A DNA stretch of 64,000 nucleotides from Telopea speciosissima (GCF_018873765.1 NC_057924.1:4154001-4218000), one strand, 5' to 3'; shown: positions 37,521-50,951, numbered from the stretch's first letter. Notes: a model not told the origin generated them from the letters alone. Translations and numbers: made by a program.

Positions 37521-39471
37521 GATTAAATTACACAGACCTTTTTTGTAATTATGTCTAATTCAAGGGACACTCCTGATACTTTAAAAACTACAGTCGACCC
37601 CAGAACGATAGATTCTGTTAAGTTGAATAATGAAATGACCCTACTACCCTTTTACCTAAAACACTTAAAAGTACTAAAATGACCCTACTACCCTTACACC
37701 TAAAACACTTGAAACATTTAAACCTTTCTTCTTCCTTGCTTTGACCTACGCACATACGATTTCACGGTTTGATTTCCTTCGTCTTCCCTCAACACAGAAA
37801 CAGAAAACCCTCTCATAAGTGAAGAAAGAAAGCACCCAAATGCCGTACAGCTTTGCTAACTCTGGATGGAAAGAAGACGATGCAATCGCAGTGACACCAG
37901 AATTAGTAGAATTAGCACAAGATTCTGAAGAAGAAGAAGAATCATAAGGATGAAAGAGATGAGAATTACGTTCCTCCCGTAAGAATGGAAAGGTTTTCAC
38001 AGAACCATTCTTCAAATTCCGTTAAGGCACAACAGAAGTACATGTCTCGACTCCTCAGGTTCCCCAAAACGCAACTAAAGTTGTCGATGTCGAAGATTAC
38101 AGACACAGAGAATAAGGAGAAGACAGCAATGGGTCTTCTCCTTCCTTCTTCTTCTTCCTCTTCCTTCTCCACCTCTCCACGTTTTCTCTTCTCTCACTTG
38201 AGTGAAAATGAGTGAAATGAGAGTGGAGATCTTCGTCGTTGGTCAGGAGAGTTGAAAGGGAAGAAATTGATGACGGGGAACTGCCGTATTGGTACAATGA
38301 TGGTGCAATCCATCGCCCCACCTCCACCCCAACCCCTGTTCTTCATCCCTTTCATCCCAATTCACCTCGGTTCCATGATTAACAGCATAATCAATAGAGA
38401 AGGGTTGGGCTTCTTTTTACCCTTTTTCGTTTCCCCCTGCTAATCTGAAATCCAGATGGATTCAAAGATCCAAAGGTGATTTAATGGAACATACGAAGGG
38501 TTTGGGAAGAAGAGATTGAAAAAAAAAAAAAACAATTTAAGGTGTGAACATGCCATGAACGAGAGAGGGTCGAAGCTCTTTCTCAGAGACTTCTCTCGTC
38601 CTCTAGCATGTGACTCCCTTCTCTTCCTCTCCCTCTCTATCTCTAACCTTTAAACTGCAATTCAGCTCTTAAACAGTTCAACTATAGAGAATCTTCAAAT
38701 TGAGAAGACATTAACATCAGAGTTGATTAGAAATTGAAGGGACACCCCTGTTTTTGCAAATTGAGATCTTGAGTTTGGTATTTAGGGGTTTAGAGCTCTG
38801 TTGTGGTTTTGCAGAGGTGGAAAAAAAAAACGAAAAAAGAGAGATGCTCGTGTGTTTTTTGTTGCAGCCTTTGAAAGCTTTCTCCAAATATGCTGGATTC
38901 GAAGTGTGGAACCAATTAGTGGAATCTGAAATCGAAGACTATTACCCATCTAATTTGGTGTTAGATTCTAGGGTTCTAGCTATTTCCCCTGTTTTTTCTA
39001 ATTTGGAAAGGGGCTGGGTCAGGGTTGCAGGGAAGGAGAGAGATGGGTGGTCTCAGATGAAGCTGGAGATGGGAGCTAGACGGTGAAAGGAGTTCACTGC
39101 AACATGGCTGCATTTCTTCAGTTGGAGTTGGATTTCTTCCAGCCAAATCTGCAAAGACGCTGCCCAGTATCGCTCCCAGGTCGATCCAGTTACAGAGATT
39201 GAAGAAGAGACCAGAGTAGGAAATGAAACATTACTATTTGGGGCAAGTCATTTGAGAGGGCAAAAGGGTAATGTCACTTCTAAGTAAGGGTAATTTAATC
39301 ATTATAAATTTATTTTCTACATGACGTCATCAGTTAACAGCAGCTCACTAACGAGCAGGAGCCGAGTGTAACCAAGTTTGTGCTAATAAGGAAGGTCTGT
39401 GGAGTTTTTGCAAAAACAGGGGTGTTCTTTGAATTGGACATAGTTACCGGGGAGATTCGTGTAATTTATTC
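37521..39471. mobile_element. 1.95-kb MULE-like element, possible Pack-MULE
   Basis: The termini read GATTAAATTACAC and, from the right, GAATAAATTACAC. Imperfect inverted similarity extends about 65 bp inward, including TATGTCTAATTCAAGG versus TATGTCCAATTCAAAG. The flanks AAAAAGTTA (37512-37520) and AAAAAATTA (39472-39480) match at 8 of 9 bases. The interior has CT/GA-rich exon-like sequence and a 110-codon plus frame (38754-39086) that I do not recognise. A second terminus-like segment, GGGACACCCCTGTTTTTGCA, is at about 38739-38758, which suggests a nested or composite structure. No transposase was seen. Confidence 0.65.
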
Positions 39472-39774
39472 AAAAAATTATTAATAATTTTTTTTAAATA
39501 AAAAAAAAAAAAAAAAACAGCTATTGAACTTCTATGGGAAAGTGATCATGTGGCAAGCATGCTAGTAAATTAATTATGCATATATATTTAAAAAAAAAAG
39601 GACTCACAATTAAAGAAAATGAAAAACTTTTTAAAATTGTTCCATGAACAGAGGTATATCTTCATGGTCTAAATATTTGCCAATTGGTATTTGAATCATC
39701 CAAACATGTTTTATTTACATCATTTTCTATCACTTTGAAAAATTTTAACACAATTCAATTCTTCCCGTGAAGGG

Positions 39775-39995
39775 ATTATTATATTTTTTTATCACAAGAA
39801 AGAGAACAATTTATTCAAACAGAGAGGAAGCAAAGCTTCCACTCAAAATAGGAAATAAAAGAACACGAGGTGGAGAGACCCACCAAACTCTGCGAAAATC
39901 CCAAATGCATCGCCCCTGAAGCTATTACATGAGCCTCTTTATCGGAGGACCAGGGAACAAACCTAAAATCAACAGCATGGATGGCTACTAAACTA
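39775..39995 (-). mobile_element. Probable 3' LINE remnant (RNase H end)
   Basis: Read on the minus strand, an open stretch ends ...DFRFVPWSSDKEAHVIAS, then a stop and CTTGTGATAAAAAAATATAA, an A-rich end. The residue pattern and position before an A-rich tail resemble the terminal RNase H of plant LINEs. The fragment is short and no catalytic residues are secure. Confidence 0.5.
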
Positions 39996-40438
39996 AGACA
40001 ACTTCAGGTCAAAAGTTTTCATAAAAAACCTTTAGGTCAAATTTCACGAAAAAGAAAAGCCAAAAAAAGTCAAATTAAATATGACCACCAAAGATGAGTG
40101 ATTCACACTTAGAAGTGTTAAATCATAGGTTGTACCACGGCCATTGACCCCAAATTCGACATGTGGTTAATCTGTAATAAATTTTCTTCTACATTATTAG
40201 GGAAAAGCGAAATAATCTTGGAGAGAGAGAGAGAGAGGGACATGTTCCGATTGTTCCCCCTTTATATTGGCAACATACATGCTCAATTGTCCATTGTTAT
40301 CAATTCATATACAGAAGTCTACGTCATTAATAGAGAAAGAGTCTTAAATGTGTATATTTATTATATTAGGATTGTATACTCCACTTAAGCATAGTTTTAC
40401 GTATAAGATTAGATCGGATGTATCAATCAATAGCAATA

Positions 40439-40925
40439 AAGGTGTCAAAAGTTATCCCACGTTGGTAGGGCTGACTTGAATCGACTGAAGCCCAAAAATT
40501 GTCCAATCGATTACTAAACGTGCTAAGATCAAGCACTGTCTAATTAATAAATGTCTATTTACCAAAAAAAAAATATCTAATTAATAATCAAATGTTCATA
40601 GTGCAATATAATGGCCTAGCAGTTGCCCAACTAAGACCAACCAAATATTGTGACCAACCAGTAATGAATTGTTTATAGCCCAAATAACCTGTTTAAGCCC
40701 ATTTAGTCCGATTATAGCCTTTTAAAGACCTATTCATGGTCTGTTTAATGACCCGTTTATAGCCCAATTATGGACCGATAACTTATCGATCAAATAGAAA
40801 CATGTCCATGCCCTGGCTTATGAGGCCCCAATACCTAAATGGGCAGAAATGGTAGGGGGCCTTAAAATCAATGATATCCGATTAGATCTGACCAAAACCG
40901 GCCGGGCCTGACCAGTTGACAACTC
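40439..40925. repeat. Dispersed repeat related to 1790-2240
   Basis: It begins near AAGGTGTCAAAAG and ends near CAGTTGACAACTC, so the ends are loosely inverted. The interior GTTTAAGCCCATTTAGTCCG, GTTTATAGCCC and CATGTCCATGCCCTGGC parallels the 1.8-2.2 kb copy. It probably belongs to the GGTGTCAA-ended group seen at 23184. Confidence 0.55.
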
Positions 40926-40929
40926 TAGA

Positions 40930-41170
40930 TAACGTTATATTGTATCAGTTCGAGGGATTGAGATATCGTTCTCTGTCAATACCGATCCGAATTTGTACGT
41001 ATTAATTCAAATCGGTTGGTTTTACTTTTACCCCTACTTTTCATTAAAAATCGGGGTTTTTTTTTACACTTGATCCGTTACGATAACCGATCCGATACCG
41101 ATCAGTTAGAAGTCAGTTTTGGACATGATCCGGCTGATACAGCCGATCCGATACCGATCATCCTGAACAC
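40930..41170. repeat. GATAC-rich dispersed repeat upstream of MCD
   Basis: TATTGTATCAGTTCGAGG, GATAACCGATCCGATACCGA and a second CCGATCCGATACCGATC make this a member of the GATAC-rich group. It lies about 0.2 kb upstream of the malonyl-CoA decarboxylase start codon. Confidence 0.55.
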
Positions 41171-41363
41171 AGGCTGCTTTCAGGCAGAACCCACCGGGTC
41201 AGGGGTGCTGTCCGTTTGATGAGTAGCATCTTTCTCAATTTATGTCAATTTTGCATTTACATAGAAAGACCTCTTAATGCCAAAACCGATTGGTAGTTTG
41301 TTCGTGAAACATTTTTACAATCTGTTAATAGAGAGTATCTTAACAAGAACATTGTGAAAGAGG

Positions 41364-44300
41364 ATGAACAGAAACAGAAAAGGATTGGCGATTTTGATGA
41401 GAACGAGAATGAAACCTGTCGACCCAAACAAGTTTTCCATCCTTCCTGTAAGTAATCAATTTCATTGAATCATCGTCTTCATCTATTCATTCAATCCATT
41501 TTTATTCATAATTTTTGGGGGAATGGTTGTAATTAAATTCGTTTTCGCTTGCAATTTGTGCAGAACGAAAATGGTCGGATCAAATCAGAGTCAGGAAGTG
41601 AGCACGATCAATCCGATGAACATGAAATGCGAACAGCTCGAGAAGAGCAAGAAAGAACATCGTTTCAGACTGAGAGGTCTGTTTCTTTATTTGGAGATTT
41701 TTCTGTTGGCTTGGAATGAAAGTATGTTTATAATTCGTTTTTAATTTTCAGAGAATTGAAGCTGGTACAAGAGTCTATGCATTCAGCCATTTCTATGAAC
41801 AAAACGGAAGTTTTAGATGGGGTTATGAGCGATTTCTCAGAGGTAAGTCAGGGACATCATTAGTGATGATGTTAAGAAACTCTATTTTTTCTTGGTAGTT
41901 CAAGTAATGGATTAATGATGCAGGGTTACTTTATTCTCTCGCACGATAATCGCCGGAAACTACTTCTTGTACTCGCCAGAGAATATGATGTCAATAGGAC
42001 ACAAGTTCGTGAACTCATAGGGAAATATCTTGGTCTTGAGCTTCCAGATGGTGAGTTTTGTTCTAATAATTCAATTCAGGGCATGCTCTCATCATCATTA
42101 TCTTCTTCTTCTTCTTCCATGAAAGTGGGTTTTAATGGAAATTGCATGTTTTCAGTTGACAAAGCTAAATCATCTGACATTGACGAAGAAGGCTTGCTTT
42201 CTGCTCTGTATAGAACTGAGAGAAATCTGAGACACGCTCTCCAGCCAATGTACGAAGTTCTCTTCGAACGGCTCAACACCCACCCTGGAGGTTTGAAGTT
42301 CCTGACTCTTCTTCGGGCCGACCTTCTCGCAATGATTGCGTAAGGTTTTGTTCCAATTTCTTCCATTTCATATTTCCTTCTTTTTTTTCCCCCTTTCAAA
42401 CTGATCCGTAGTTTTCCCAATAACAAATAACAAATGTTTGGAAGTCATGACATTAGTCATTCCTTCAGAACAAAAATCTGTAGCGGCTTCTAATCTTCTA
42501 TTGGGCACTGAGAGAATATTGGTGTACAACATAGTATGAAATTACGTATCTTTTCAGGGAGGGATTACTGTGACGACTTCTTATGGAATTTCAAGGATAT
42601 AAGAAGCTGAATAATTCCTTTCGTTTTTTCCTGCCTTTCAAAATATTTTCTAGGAAAAGAAAATAGAAACTGTAATTTGAAGTAAGGTAGCATGGTTTGT
42701 GGGAAAAGAAGAACCTAGTAGCAGGTTGGACAACTGGTATCCGAGTAGTTTTTCCAATTAGCTATCTAACAAAACCTAGATCGCATGAGTGGGATATTGT
42801 TTCTGCCAGTTGTGGGAAAAATTAAACCAGGTTTCCCCACTCCCCCACAAGTTTACCTCAGCTCCATGTTTTATATCAATTCCCAGTACACCATGATGCC
42901 TCTAGTGAACTGATTGTTGTCCAACTATACAGGAAAGAAAATAATGCCTCTTTGCGGGCACTAGATTCCTATTTAAAAGAAAAGTTGATTACATGGCTTA
43001 GTCCTGCTGCATTAGAGCTGCACCGTATTACATGGGATGATCCAGCATCTTTGCTGGAGAAGATTGTCGCATATGAGGTTGGTTCATCATTCTTTTCTTG
43101 TTGTAATATCTGATGTTGTTACGTTGGCACTAGTTCATCATTCTTTTCTTCTTGTTATATCTGATGTTGTTACATTGGCACTATGTGAGAGTGTAATTAT
43201 ATGTATTCTGATTTATTTATTTATTTATGTTTGGTTTAGGCTGTTCATCCAATCAGTAATCTTATCGATCTGAAAAGAAGGCTGGGTGTCGGTCGTCGTT
43301 GCTTTGGATATCTACATCCTGCAATACCTGGTTGACTGTTCATTCTTCTTCTAAAAAAATGTTATTTTCCTCCTTTGTTTTTGTCAAGAGTTACTTCAAT
43401 AGCTCAAGTGGCTCGACTTCTGTGGTAACCTTGTTTTTGTTTTTGGAATATCACTCTTATTTCTTTCTGGTTGTCCTTGTTTTGTGCGGAAATTTGGGGT
43501 TAGAGATTTATGGTTCTACACGCGGTCCATAATCACAATATGCTTCCTTTGTGATGGTGTGCTATAAATCATCCAATGGTTCACTAATGTACCAACCCTA
43601 ATTTCCATCTAAACTGTCAATGCTGTTTGTTCTTTTATTATAGAAAAAGTGTGCCTATAAGAGAAAAAATATGTGCTCCAAAGTGCTAACTGTATACCAC
43701 CATTAACTTTTCAGTAATTCTCCCAATAATATTTTCCAAGAGCCCCAACAACATTATGGATGAAACTACAATTTGACCTGTGGAGTTACTTACGGTGGAC
43801 CAGAAAGTCTTGGTTTCATGTTATATGCATATCAAATCAACCATGAATTCTCTTTGAAATTTAGTTCTGGAATTTTACTATGAGTTGCACTTTGCTGCTG
43901 AAAATATTCATGAACCTGCTTGAAAACTCAAGGATTTCATACCATCTCAAACAAGATATATAAATTTACATGAAATTTCTCTGTTCACATGCTTAAATCA
44001 GTTAAACTGACCTATTTAGGAAATTTCCTTCAGGTGAACCCCTTGTTTTTATCGAAGTTGCTCTTCTGAAGGATGTGGCTCAGAAAGTACAGGTATCACC
44101 CCTCCCCCACCCCCCCCCTCAGAAGAGAGAGAGAGAGAAAGAATGAAAATATCCACATTTGTTCTTTCATTAGCTATGTAATAGTGACATTTCTTTCTCC
44201 ATTCAAATCAGGACGTTTTGTGTAATGATCCTCTCACACCTGAATTTGAAGCGAAGTGTGCATTGTTTTACTCTATATCATCAACACAGGTAATAGGCAT

Positions 44301-47300
44301 TGGAAAGTAGAATTTTTAACTCATCCATTTTTTGAAGATAATATTTGGAATAGAAGAGTCTTTGATGACCATATTGAAGATATCAGAGGTTGCGTTCCGC
44401 ATGGTCCTAGAATTGAAATTTATTGCACACAAGTTTAGATAAGTAGGATTAGTGGGAACCAGTACTGCCACAATTTGTGGCACTTGTCATGATTCTGAAA
44501 CACATTTTGTGCTTTCCTACAATGAAATGTTAGTTCCCATTAGTCTATGTCTTTTCTCGATAGCAAACATTATTTCTGATTCAAACAAGAATCTGTTTTT
44601 GGTGACAAATATTCTTTACTTTTGTCTAATCTGCCGCATACTTTTCCAAGCTGACAGCCAGGCTTATCGGGAATCAACCTTGGAAAGTTTCTTATTAAAC
44701 GAGTTGTTGAACTGCTGAAAAGAGACATGCCATATATTTCGGTAAATATCTCTCTCTCGTTCCGGACCGGATAATAGTAGACAATAGAGAGCACGGTTAA
44801 GGCTCTCTTTGGTATAGTTTAAATTTATGTTTATCTGACACATAAACATAAATAGATGTGTTTGGTATGATTTATGATCTCTATTTCTCATTAAAATAAA
44901 TCAATATAAGCATAAATTCATAAACAGCGCGAGAGTTGTTTATGATTTATCACCATAAACTGTTAATGTTTGTTTATGCGGGTACCATTAATGAACATGT
45001 GTAGAATTGCTACTTAAGTGAGGGTAAATTGGTAAAATTAAAGAAAATTAGAACATAGCCTCTCTTTCCCCCCTCTCTCTCCCCAACCCCACGCTGCCCC
45101 CACCATATTACATAATATATTCTTCTCTTAAGCATACCAAATATTTAATCATTTATATATTTTACTAGTTTTGCATGCCTTACATGACAGTAATAATGTT
45201 AATATCTGAGTTCCTATGCATTTTCAGTGTAAGCATTCTTATTGGTGGATGGCCTCTTGATGCTATTATCTAAACATTTCAATTTCTTTCCCCTGTGGCA
45301 AAGTGCAAATCACAAGATAATTACAGAATACAGAAATACTCAAGTGGTTCAGTTGGTACCTACATAAATTTGATCTTCTATTATCTAGATTTTGGGACTT
45401 GGGAGCTGTTAGCACATGCATACTCTTTTGTTTTCTCAAGGATGAATAAGAAAAGGACAGGAGTATGACTGGATATGTTGTATACTTTCCATCTTCAAAT
45501 TTTTAAGAACCAGCATTATAACGCTGAAAGGATTCAAGTACCTAAATCATCCTTCAAACAACATTCTTGTTTTTTTTTCTAATCTATTTCTAGATTTTTT
45601 TAGTTGTTAGGATTGATAAAACGGATAGTTTCAACCAAACATTGGCAGGATGGGACCTTGTTTGGTTGTATCTTTATTGTTGAGAACTGGGTTTAATTGA
45701 GATTTTCGAACTCATTCAGGATATAAGGAGCAAAACTCCTATGATATGGGACCAATCTTCATTGTAGGACTGATCTAAGATATTTGTGATCTTGATGTAC
45801 TTTTTGCACATACTTTTTTATATGTGCCTCTAAGGTTCACTGTATAGCTTCTTGAGCATTAATAGAACTTTCCATCTATATTTTGTCTACCAAACCTTAT
45901 ACATGGTTTCTGCAGAATATGGTGTTATATGATCCTGTAGTTGTCTATTAAAGTGTTCATGGGAGCTTTATATGATCCTGTAGTCTATTAAAGTGTTCAT
46001 GGGAGTTTTACATTCGGAAAAAGTGCCATATATTTTGCATAAAGAAAGAGAGAGGGACAAAGGGTCCCAGATATTTTTGCAATTTCATGAATCTTAAAAA
46101 CTATTTCTTTATAATAGTTGGTTGAATTTTAAAAACCTGGTTGAATCATAAAAACTATTACCTCATAATAGTCAGTGAATTGCAGCTTAGCTAAACAACA
46201 CAGGATTGTTCTGTAGAGTCAACTTTCATGTATCTCATACTCAGTGATGAGCCTGACATTATTTATTATTTCTTCATGAAGACATTTGCAACACTTAGCC
46301 CTGTGCCAGGATTTATGTCATGGCTCCTTTCCAAGTTGGCATATCAATCAAAGCTTGCTGACGCAGATACAGGAGATGTAACACATTCATCACCGGGGGG
46401 ATCGGTTTCTACTTTCAGTGAGAACATACTTATGCCAGATGAAGAAAGAAAGCTGTTAGAATTGGGGTGAGCTTTATATTTTATGAAGTAATAATGAGTA
46501 TGATCTAAAAACTATGAATTGTGTTGGGCTTGATCCTTAATTGGTCGACAACTCTAGTACAACCATTTTGTATGTTTTCTGGCTTATTCACCCCCCAACA
46601 CACAATCTTGTGACACATTTGGTGGGATGGAGTTGGAGCTAAGTTACTGTAACTTGGTAAGAACTGCACCTATTAAATAATTTACAGATTTTCGTGACCG
46701 GTTTCGGTTATATTCTTTATATATTGATACCCTTGATGAAAACCATCTCATATCAAATTGGAATATTAATTTTATCGGATTGTTTGACGACGGGCCTTAC
46801 GTCATGGCAGCCAAAAGATCTTGTATGAAATTGCTACTATATCCCTACTGAAATGAAGTTGGATTTAATGAAAAACATTGATTTTTGTTGCAAAATATTA
46901 CATCTGTAATAAATTCCCTTGTGCAGGGAATTTGGTGATGGGAAAAATGGCATGGAAGTGATGTTGAACTTGCTGACTTCAACAAAACATGAGTGGGTAA
47001 ACTCTGATACATTATCGTCAGTGTTACAAGCCCCTCTCATGCGATTGTGTGCCAGGTAAGTTATGCTTTCTATAAGAAACTTTTCAAAACCCCCAAGATC
47101 TGACATTAATGTATCCATCATCCATCACCAACTTGTGATCATTTACCACCCCCCCCCCAAAAAAAAAAAAAAAAAAGAGTAGGGAAGATTATGGACCCCG
47201 AGTTCAAGTTACACCTAACTACCTAAGTTTTTATTGTTGGGGACCATCCACTATTTAGGTTAAATTGGTCGTTGTATGGCCAACGATTAAAGGTAGAATG

Positions 47301-50300
47301 CAAAGGAGCAACATGGGAATTGCTCGTTAAGGATAGCTCTCTGAAGCATTGAAAAATATGTGGTCCAATGGTGTGCACTTTATAACAATTGACAGATGTT
47401 TGTAAAATGTCTACAGGTACCTTTTTCAAGAGAAAAAGAGAGGTAAAGCTCTAGATTCTGTTGCAAACTTCCACTTGCAGAATGGAGCGGTGAGTCCTGC
47501 AATGCTGTGATCTTGACATTTATAATGGAGTAATCCACAATAGCTAACATCATTATATCTTAAGATTTTTGCATAATAGCAGCTAAATACCTCCTTCACT
47601 GTCCTGTCTGGTTGACATCATCTTTGGTTGTTCGAGTTATTAATATCATTCATCATATATATCCATGAATATACTTCTATTTGACATACATATCTCTGAC
47701 AAAATTGAATTGAGAAATTCAAGAATTTAAGATAGGCTGATATTACAAAGTTGAAACATAATGTACTGTTGGTAAACAATGAACATAATAACTATATTGA
47801 GTTTGTTGAATTGATTTGAGTGTATTGTCACTGATTATTATTGTCAACGCTTGAAATGAAATTGTTATCATTAAGAAAATAATTAGCTGGTGACATATGA
47901 TGTAACATATGATGCAAAAGAAAGCTGGTAACATATGATGGCAAAAGAAAGAGAAAAAGAATATGCTGTTCATCGGGTCTGTAAAGAAGGCTTGAAATTT
48001 AATTTGCAGTGGAACCCCCCTACTTTTCATTACCTAATTTCTTCTCCTACTTTTACTATTCATACATTATGGATTCCTCACTTCTGGCATATCTTTGACC
48101 TTTTGATTTTGAGCACTCGATAATTCTGGCTTGGCATTTGTTGTTATCTAATTGTGTAAACCAAATATTGTATCACCAACATACAACATACACCATAAGA
48201 TCCTGTCCTGTATATGTCTAATCAATGTATCCATAACTAATGGAAAGAGGTATTGGCTCAATTAGGACCCCTGATGTAAACCTGCTATTGATTGAAAACA
48301 TGCTAGTTTCTCTCTCAATGGTTTCAGAATAGTTGCAGCTCAATTATAAATATCCTTAGTCACATACATTAGTATATCAACTTAAAACACTTTACCCATA
48401 CAAAGTGCACTAAATGATTCTTCTAGATACCCAACCATGTCTTTCTAATGCATTGAAGACCATGTAAAATATCTTTCTTCTTGCTAAACTTTTCCTTCAA
48501 TTTCTTAAGCAAATAATTTGTTGTTGTCAATTTTCCTGGTGTATGATTTTTAATTCTAAATCTTTATCTTATTCTATTATCAGTCCATTCTCTGCTAATG
48601 CGTCATAGCATCATTCATAATTTTTGATTGATGATAGTGCAACTTTGAATATATTTCTTGTTCTTGTAGATAGACATCAAGAAATTTTCCCTTAATTCAT
48701 CTGGCAGTTCCTTAGCACTAATGATCAAGTTAAACGATATAGGTAGGAAAGATAATTGGTAACTCCCATGCTTTAAACGTCATTTGGGGATACCATAGTA
48801 TTCAAAAAGCTTCTTTAATTTTATATAAGCTAACCTACATGATTTTCCCATGGTTTTAGCTTGTCCAATGCCATTTTCTTTGATGATTATTCCTTGCATT
48901 GCTTTCATTAAGAATCTGTTTGTTTCCAGGTTAAAGCCATGTAAATGAAAACTTTTCAAGTAAAATCTTTCGTTTTTTTATTTGATTTTGCATTTTTACC
49001 CAAGAATTTTCCTTTTATGCAACTTTTTCCTGGAAACAAACAGATTAAAGATTGCTGATTATAGCTCTTCCATTTTTGGTACTCTCTCCATTTCTTCCCA
49101 AATATTCATTTATCCTCGCCTTGAATGAAATGATCTAGGTCTCTACTTTTTCTTTTTTGAATAAACATTTTACCATCATTCTTACTTAATGTATGATAAA
49201 GACTTTACCTCAGCTTATAGTTTTTTAGCTTTTTCGTTAGTTGCTTTGTTCCTTTACAAACTTTTTCTTATCCCTAATTTCTTGTGCTGCTTTGACAAAG
49301 GCCTGGACTCTAGTGGTTGTCTGAGTATTGTCATTACATCGCCAAGTTTCTTGAGGATATTGTTATCCACCCTTCCCCTGCATTCTTTTGCTCTCTTGTA
49401 ATATACATACATATGTACTTTCAGGGCTTCTTTTACCTAACTGAAACAAGGTTTTAGGAACCAACAAAGACCTTTTTTCTGATATTTCTGCTTCACCAGC
49501 TGATAAAAACTGCTAAATTACAGCTTAACAGTGAAGACGGGATTCCTTTTCCTACTGGAGTATGATGCAGATATGCTTTACTAGTCAAGCAAGCTGGAAT
49601 CCTTTGTGTCAAGTCCAGACAAAGCTGCCTTGAAAATTGATGGAACTTTTCAATTTTGACTAGTAGCCTCTATATGGGGTATATTGATAACTAAATTTTT
49701 GTACCTGACAACTAATAATAAGCCAAGGAATGGTAAAAACTTTGAACATCTTCCATTCTTGAATTGCCAAACCCAATCAAATTTGATTTAAATCAACCAA
49801 CTTACATGTTTCTTCTAAGAATCAAAACAAATGCATGTGGTAGTTCTTCATGTTCGGTACCTAGAGATATTAATCTTCAGGAGCTATGAAAATGCTTAAT
49901 GACATCGTCTAAGTTCTAACCAAGATCTTCTGAACATCTCTAGATGATTGAGAGGCTGAATTGGATGGCTGATCGATCAGAAAAAGGCCTTCGCCAAAGT
50001 GGAGGTATCATGGTAAACTATGTCTATAGGTAATCTCTACCAGATATCAGCACCTATTTTCCCTTTTTGTCATTTCATTTTTGTTGTCATTGTAGGCATA
50101 ATTTTTTTTGACCACATTCTAGAGCTTCATGGCGCCATTTTATGACATCTGCAAGATTTTGTACATATAAAGTTAGATTAAAATTTTTTTTTAAACCATT
50201 TAATAGCTAGATGTTTGCTCAAATCAATACACAAAGACCAGTACTAGCAGGTTATATTTACACTCATTTGCTTCCATTGGAAAATTACCCAATCCAGTCT

Positions 50301-50851
50301 GTACTGTTTTATTTTATAAATTTTTAACGAGTCCCTGAGGCCTGAATCTGTTCTCATATCTTATAAGTTATGATAAAAATTCCAACAAGACCAATTATCG
50401 TGCTTATCTAATCTGGATGGTTTTTGGTTTGGGAGATCCCACGTGCGGGATTCTTCATTAGATCCTCCCTCCCTCTTCATACGTACTGTATTTATGAGGA
50501 TTTATGTTCCACTTGGCTGAGGTTTTGAACCAGTAAACAACATGCGGATGTTTATTAACAAGTAATTTGCAGGCTGGACAAAATTGAGGAGAATGCTCAG
50601 TCATATTTTAGCACAGGGCATATCCAGGCTTCTTCCGAATTTCGTTGCCGTCTCGAGGTAATCTCTTGTTCATGGGAGAACTGGTTTTTTTCCTCTTTTT
50701 TTGAGTGTTGGTGAAATGTTAATATTTCAAATATAAATGACTCTCTTTGTTGTTCTCGGTGTGTGTTTGTGTAGGGGCCTTCCTTGTCTTCTCTATAGCC
50801 TTTATTGTTGGCTCTGCTTTGCAGCTGAACGAGGAACAAGAAGCGCATTAA
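41364..50851 (+). CDS. MCD: Malonyl-CoA decarboxylase
   Basis: Decarboxylates malonyl-CoA to acetyl-CoA. Fifteen exons: 41364-41447, 41564-41676, 41752-41842, 41924-42339, 42933-43077, 43240-43330, 44034-44092, 44212-44289, 44658-44741, 46282-46466, 46927-47055, 47417-47489, 49944-50029, 50573-50657, 50825-50851. They join in frame to 581 residues. An in-frame TGA at 41355-41357 makes ATG 41364 the first usable start. The N-terminus is basic (MNRNRKGLAILMRTRMK), which would suit an organelle targeting signal; the C-terminus (QEAH) is not a PTS1. The N-domain has NRRKLLLVLAREYDVNRTQV and ERLNTHPGGLKFL. The catalytic domain has TFATLSPVPGF (Ser393) and NFHLQNGA (His511), the Ser/His pair of the family. 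Exon 4 encodes a Ser run. Intron 12 is 2.45 kb. The gene appears intact. Confidence 0.96.
43082..43183. repeat. Tandem duplication, 51-bp unit x2, in MCD intron 5
   Basis: GTTCATCATTCTTTTCTTG starts at 43082 and its copy at 43133. Both units contain TATCTGATGTTGTTAC and TTGGCACTA. The first unit begins 5 bp after the exon 5 end, so the duplication nearly touches the donor site. Confidence 0.9.
45927..46012. repeat. Tandem duplication, about 43-bp unit x2, in MCD intron 9
   Basis: ATATGATCCTGTAG followed by TCTATTAAAGTGTTCATGGG occurs at 45927 and 45970. The second copy lacks 3 bases (TTG) after CTGTAG. Confidence 0.9.
48913..49046. mobile_element. Foldback MITE in MCD intron 12
   Basis: AATCTGTTTGTTTCCAGG at the left is exactly inverted as CCTGGAAACAAACAGATT at the right. 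The flanks contain ATTAAG and ATTAAAG, but a duplication is not secure. The element is 134 bp long with an AT-rich centre. Confidence 0.7.
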
Positions 50852-50896
50852 GAACAAACATATCAAGTATGACCTCGAATAGATCTGATTGGAGGG

Positions 50897-50951
50897 CAAG
50901 GATCCATGTAGCCAACCCAGTTTAGTTGGGATAAGGCTGAGTTGTTATTAT
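50897..50951 (-). repeat. Dispersed CCTTATCCCAACTAAA repeat in the MCD 3' flank
   Basis: Read on the minus strand this gives AACAACTCAGCCTTATCCCA and GGTTGGCTACATGGATCC, the same motif as at 2605, 28670 and 55846. It starts 46 bp after the MCD stop codon and ends before a potential polyadenylation signal, so it is probably part of the MCD 3' UTR. Confidence 0.65.

Larger units (their letters stand above)
31227..41363. other. Repeat-dominated intergenic region, no recognised host gene
   Basis: The first 0.4 kb upstream of the SRF start is CT/GA-rich and likely includes its 5' UTR and promoter; the limits are not visible. The remainder consists of small inverted-repeat elements and degenerate repeats, listed separately. 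AT-rich stretches at 36.9-37.5 kb and 40.0-40.4 kb show nothing recognisable. No open frame here resembles a known plant protein, apart from a LINE remnant at 39775-39995. Confidence 0.6.

Noticed and set aside
38754-39086. 110-codon plus-strand frame as a host gene
   Set aside because: It lies inside a TIR-bounded element and has no recognised domain. It is kept only as possible captured sequence.
44805-45160. Possible TIR element in MCD intron 9 (TTTGGTAT ... ATACCAAAT)
   Set aside because: The arms are too short and AT-rich to separate from chance, and no duplication was found.
48180-48900. Possible degraded retroelement coding sequence in MCD intron 12
   Set aside because: It looks vaguely coding on the minus strand, but I could not find any diagnostic motif or consistent frame.
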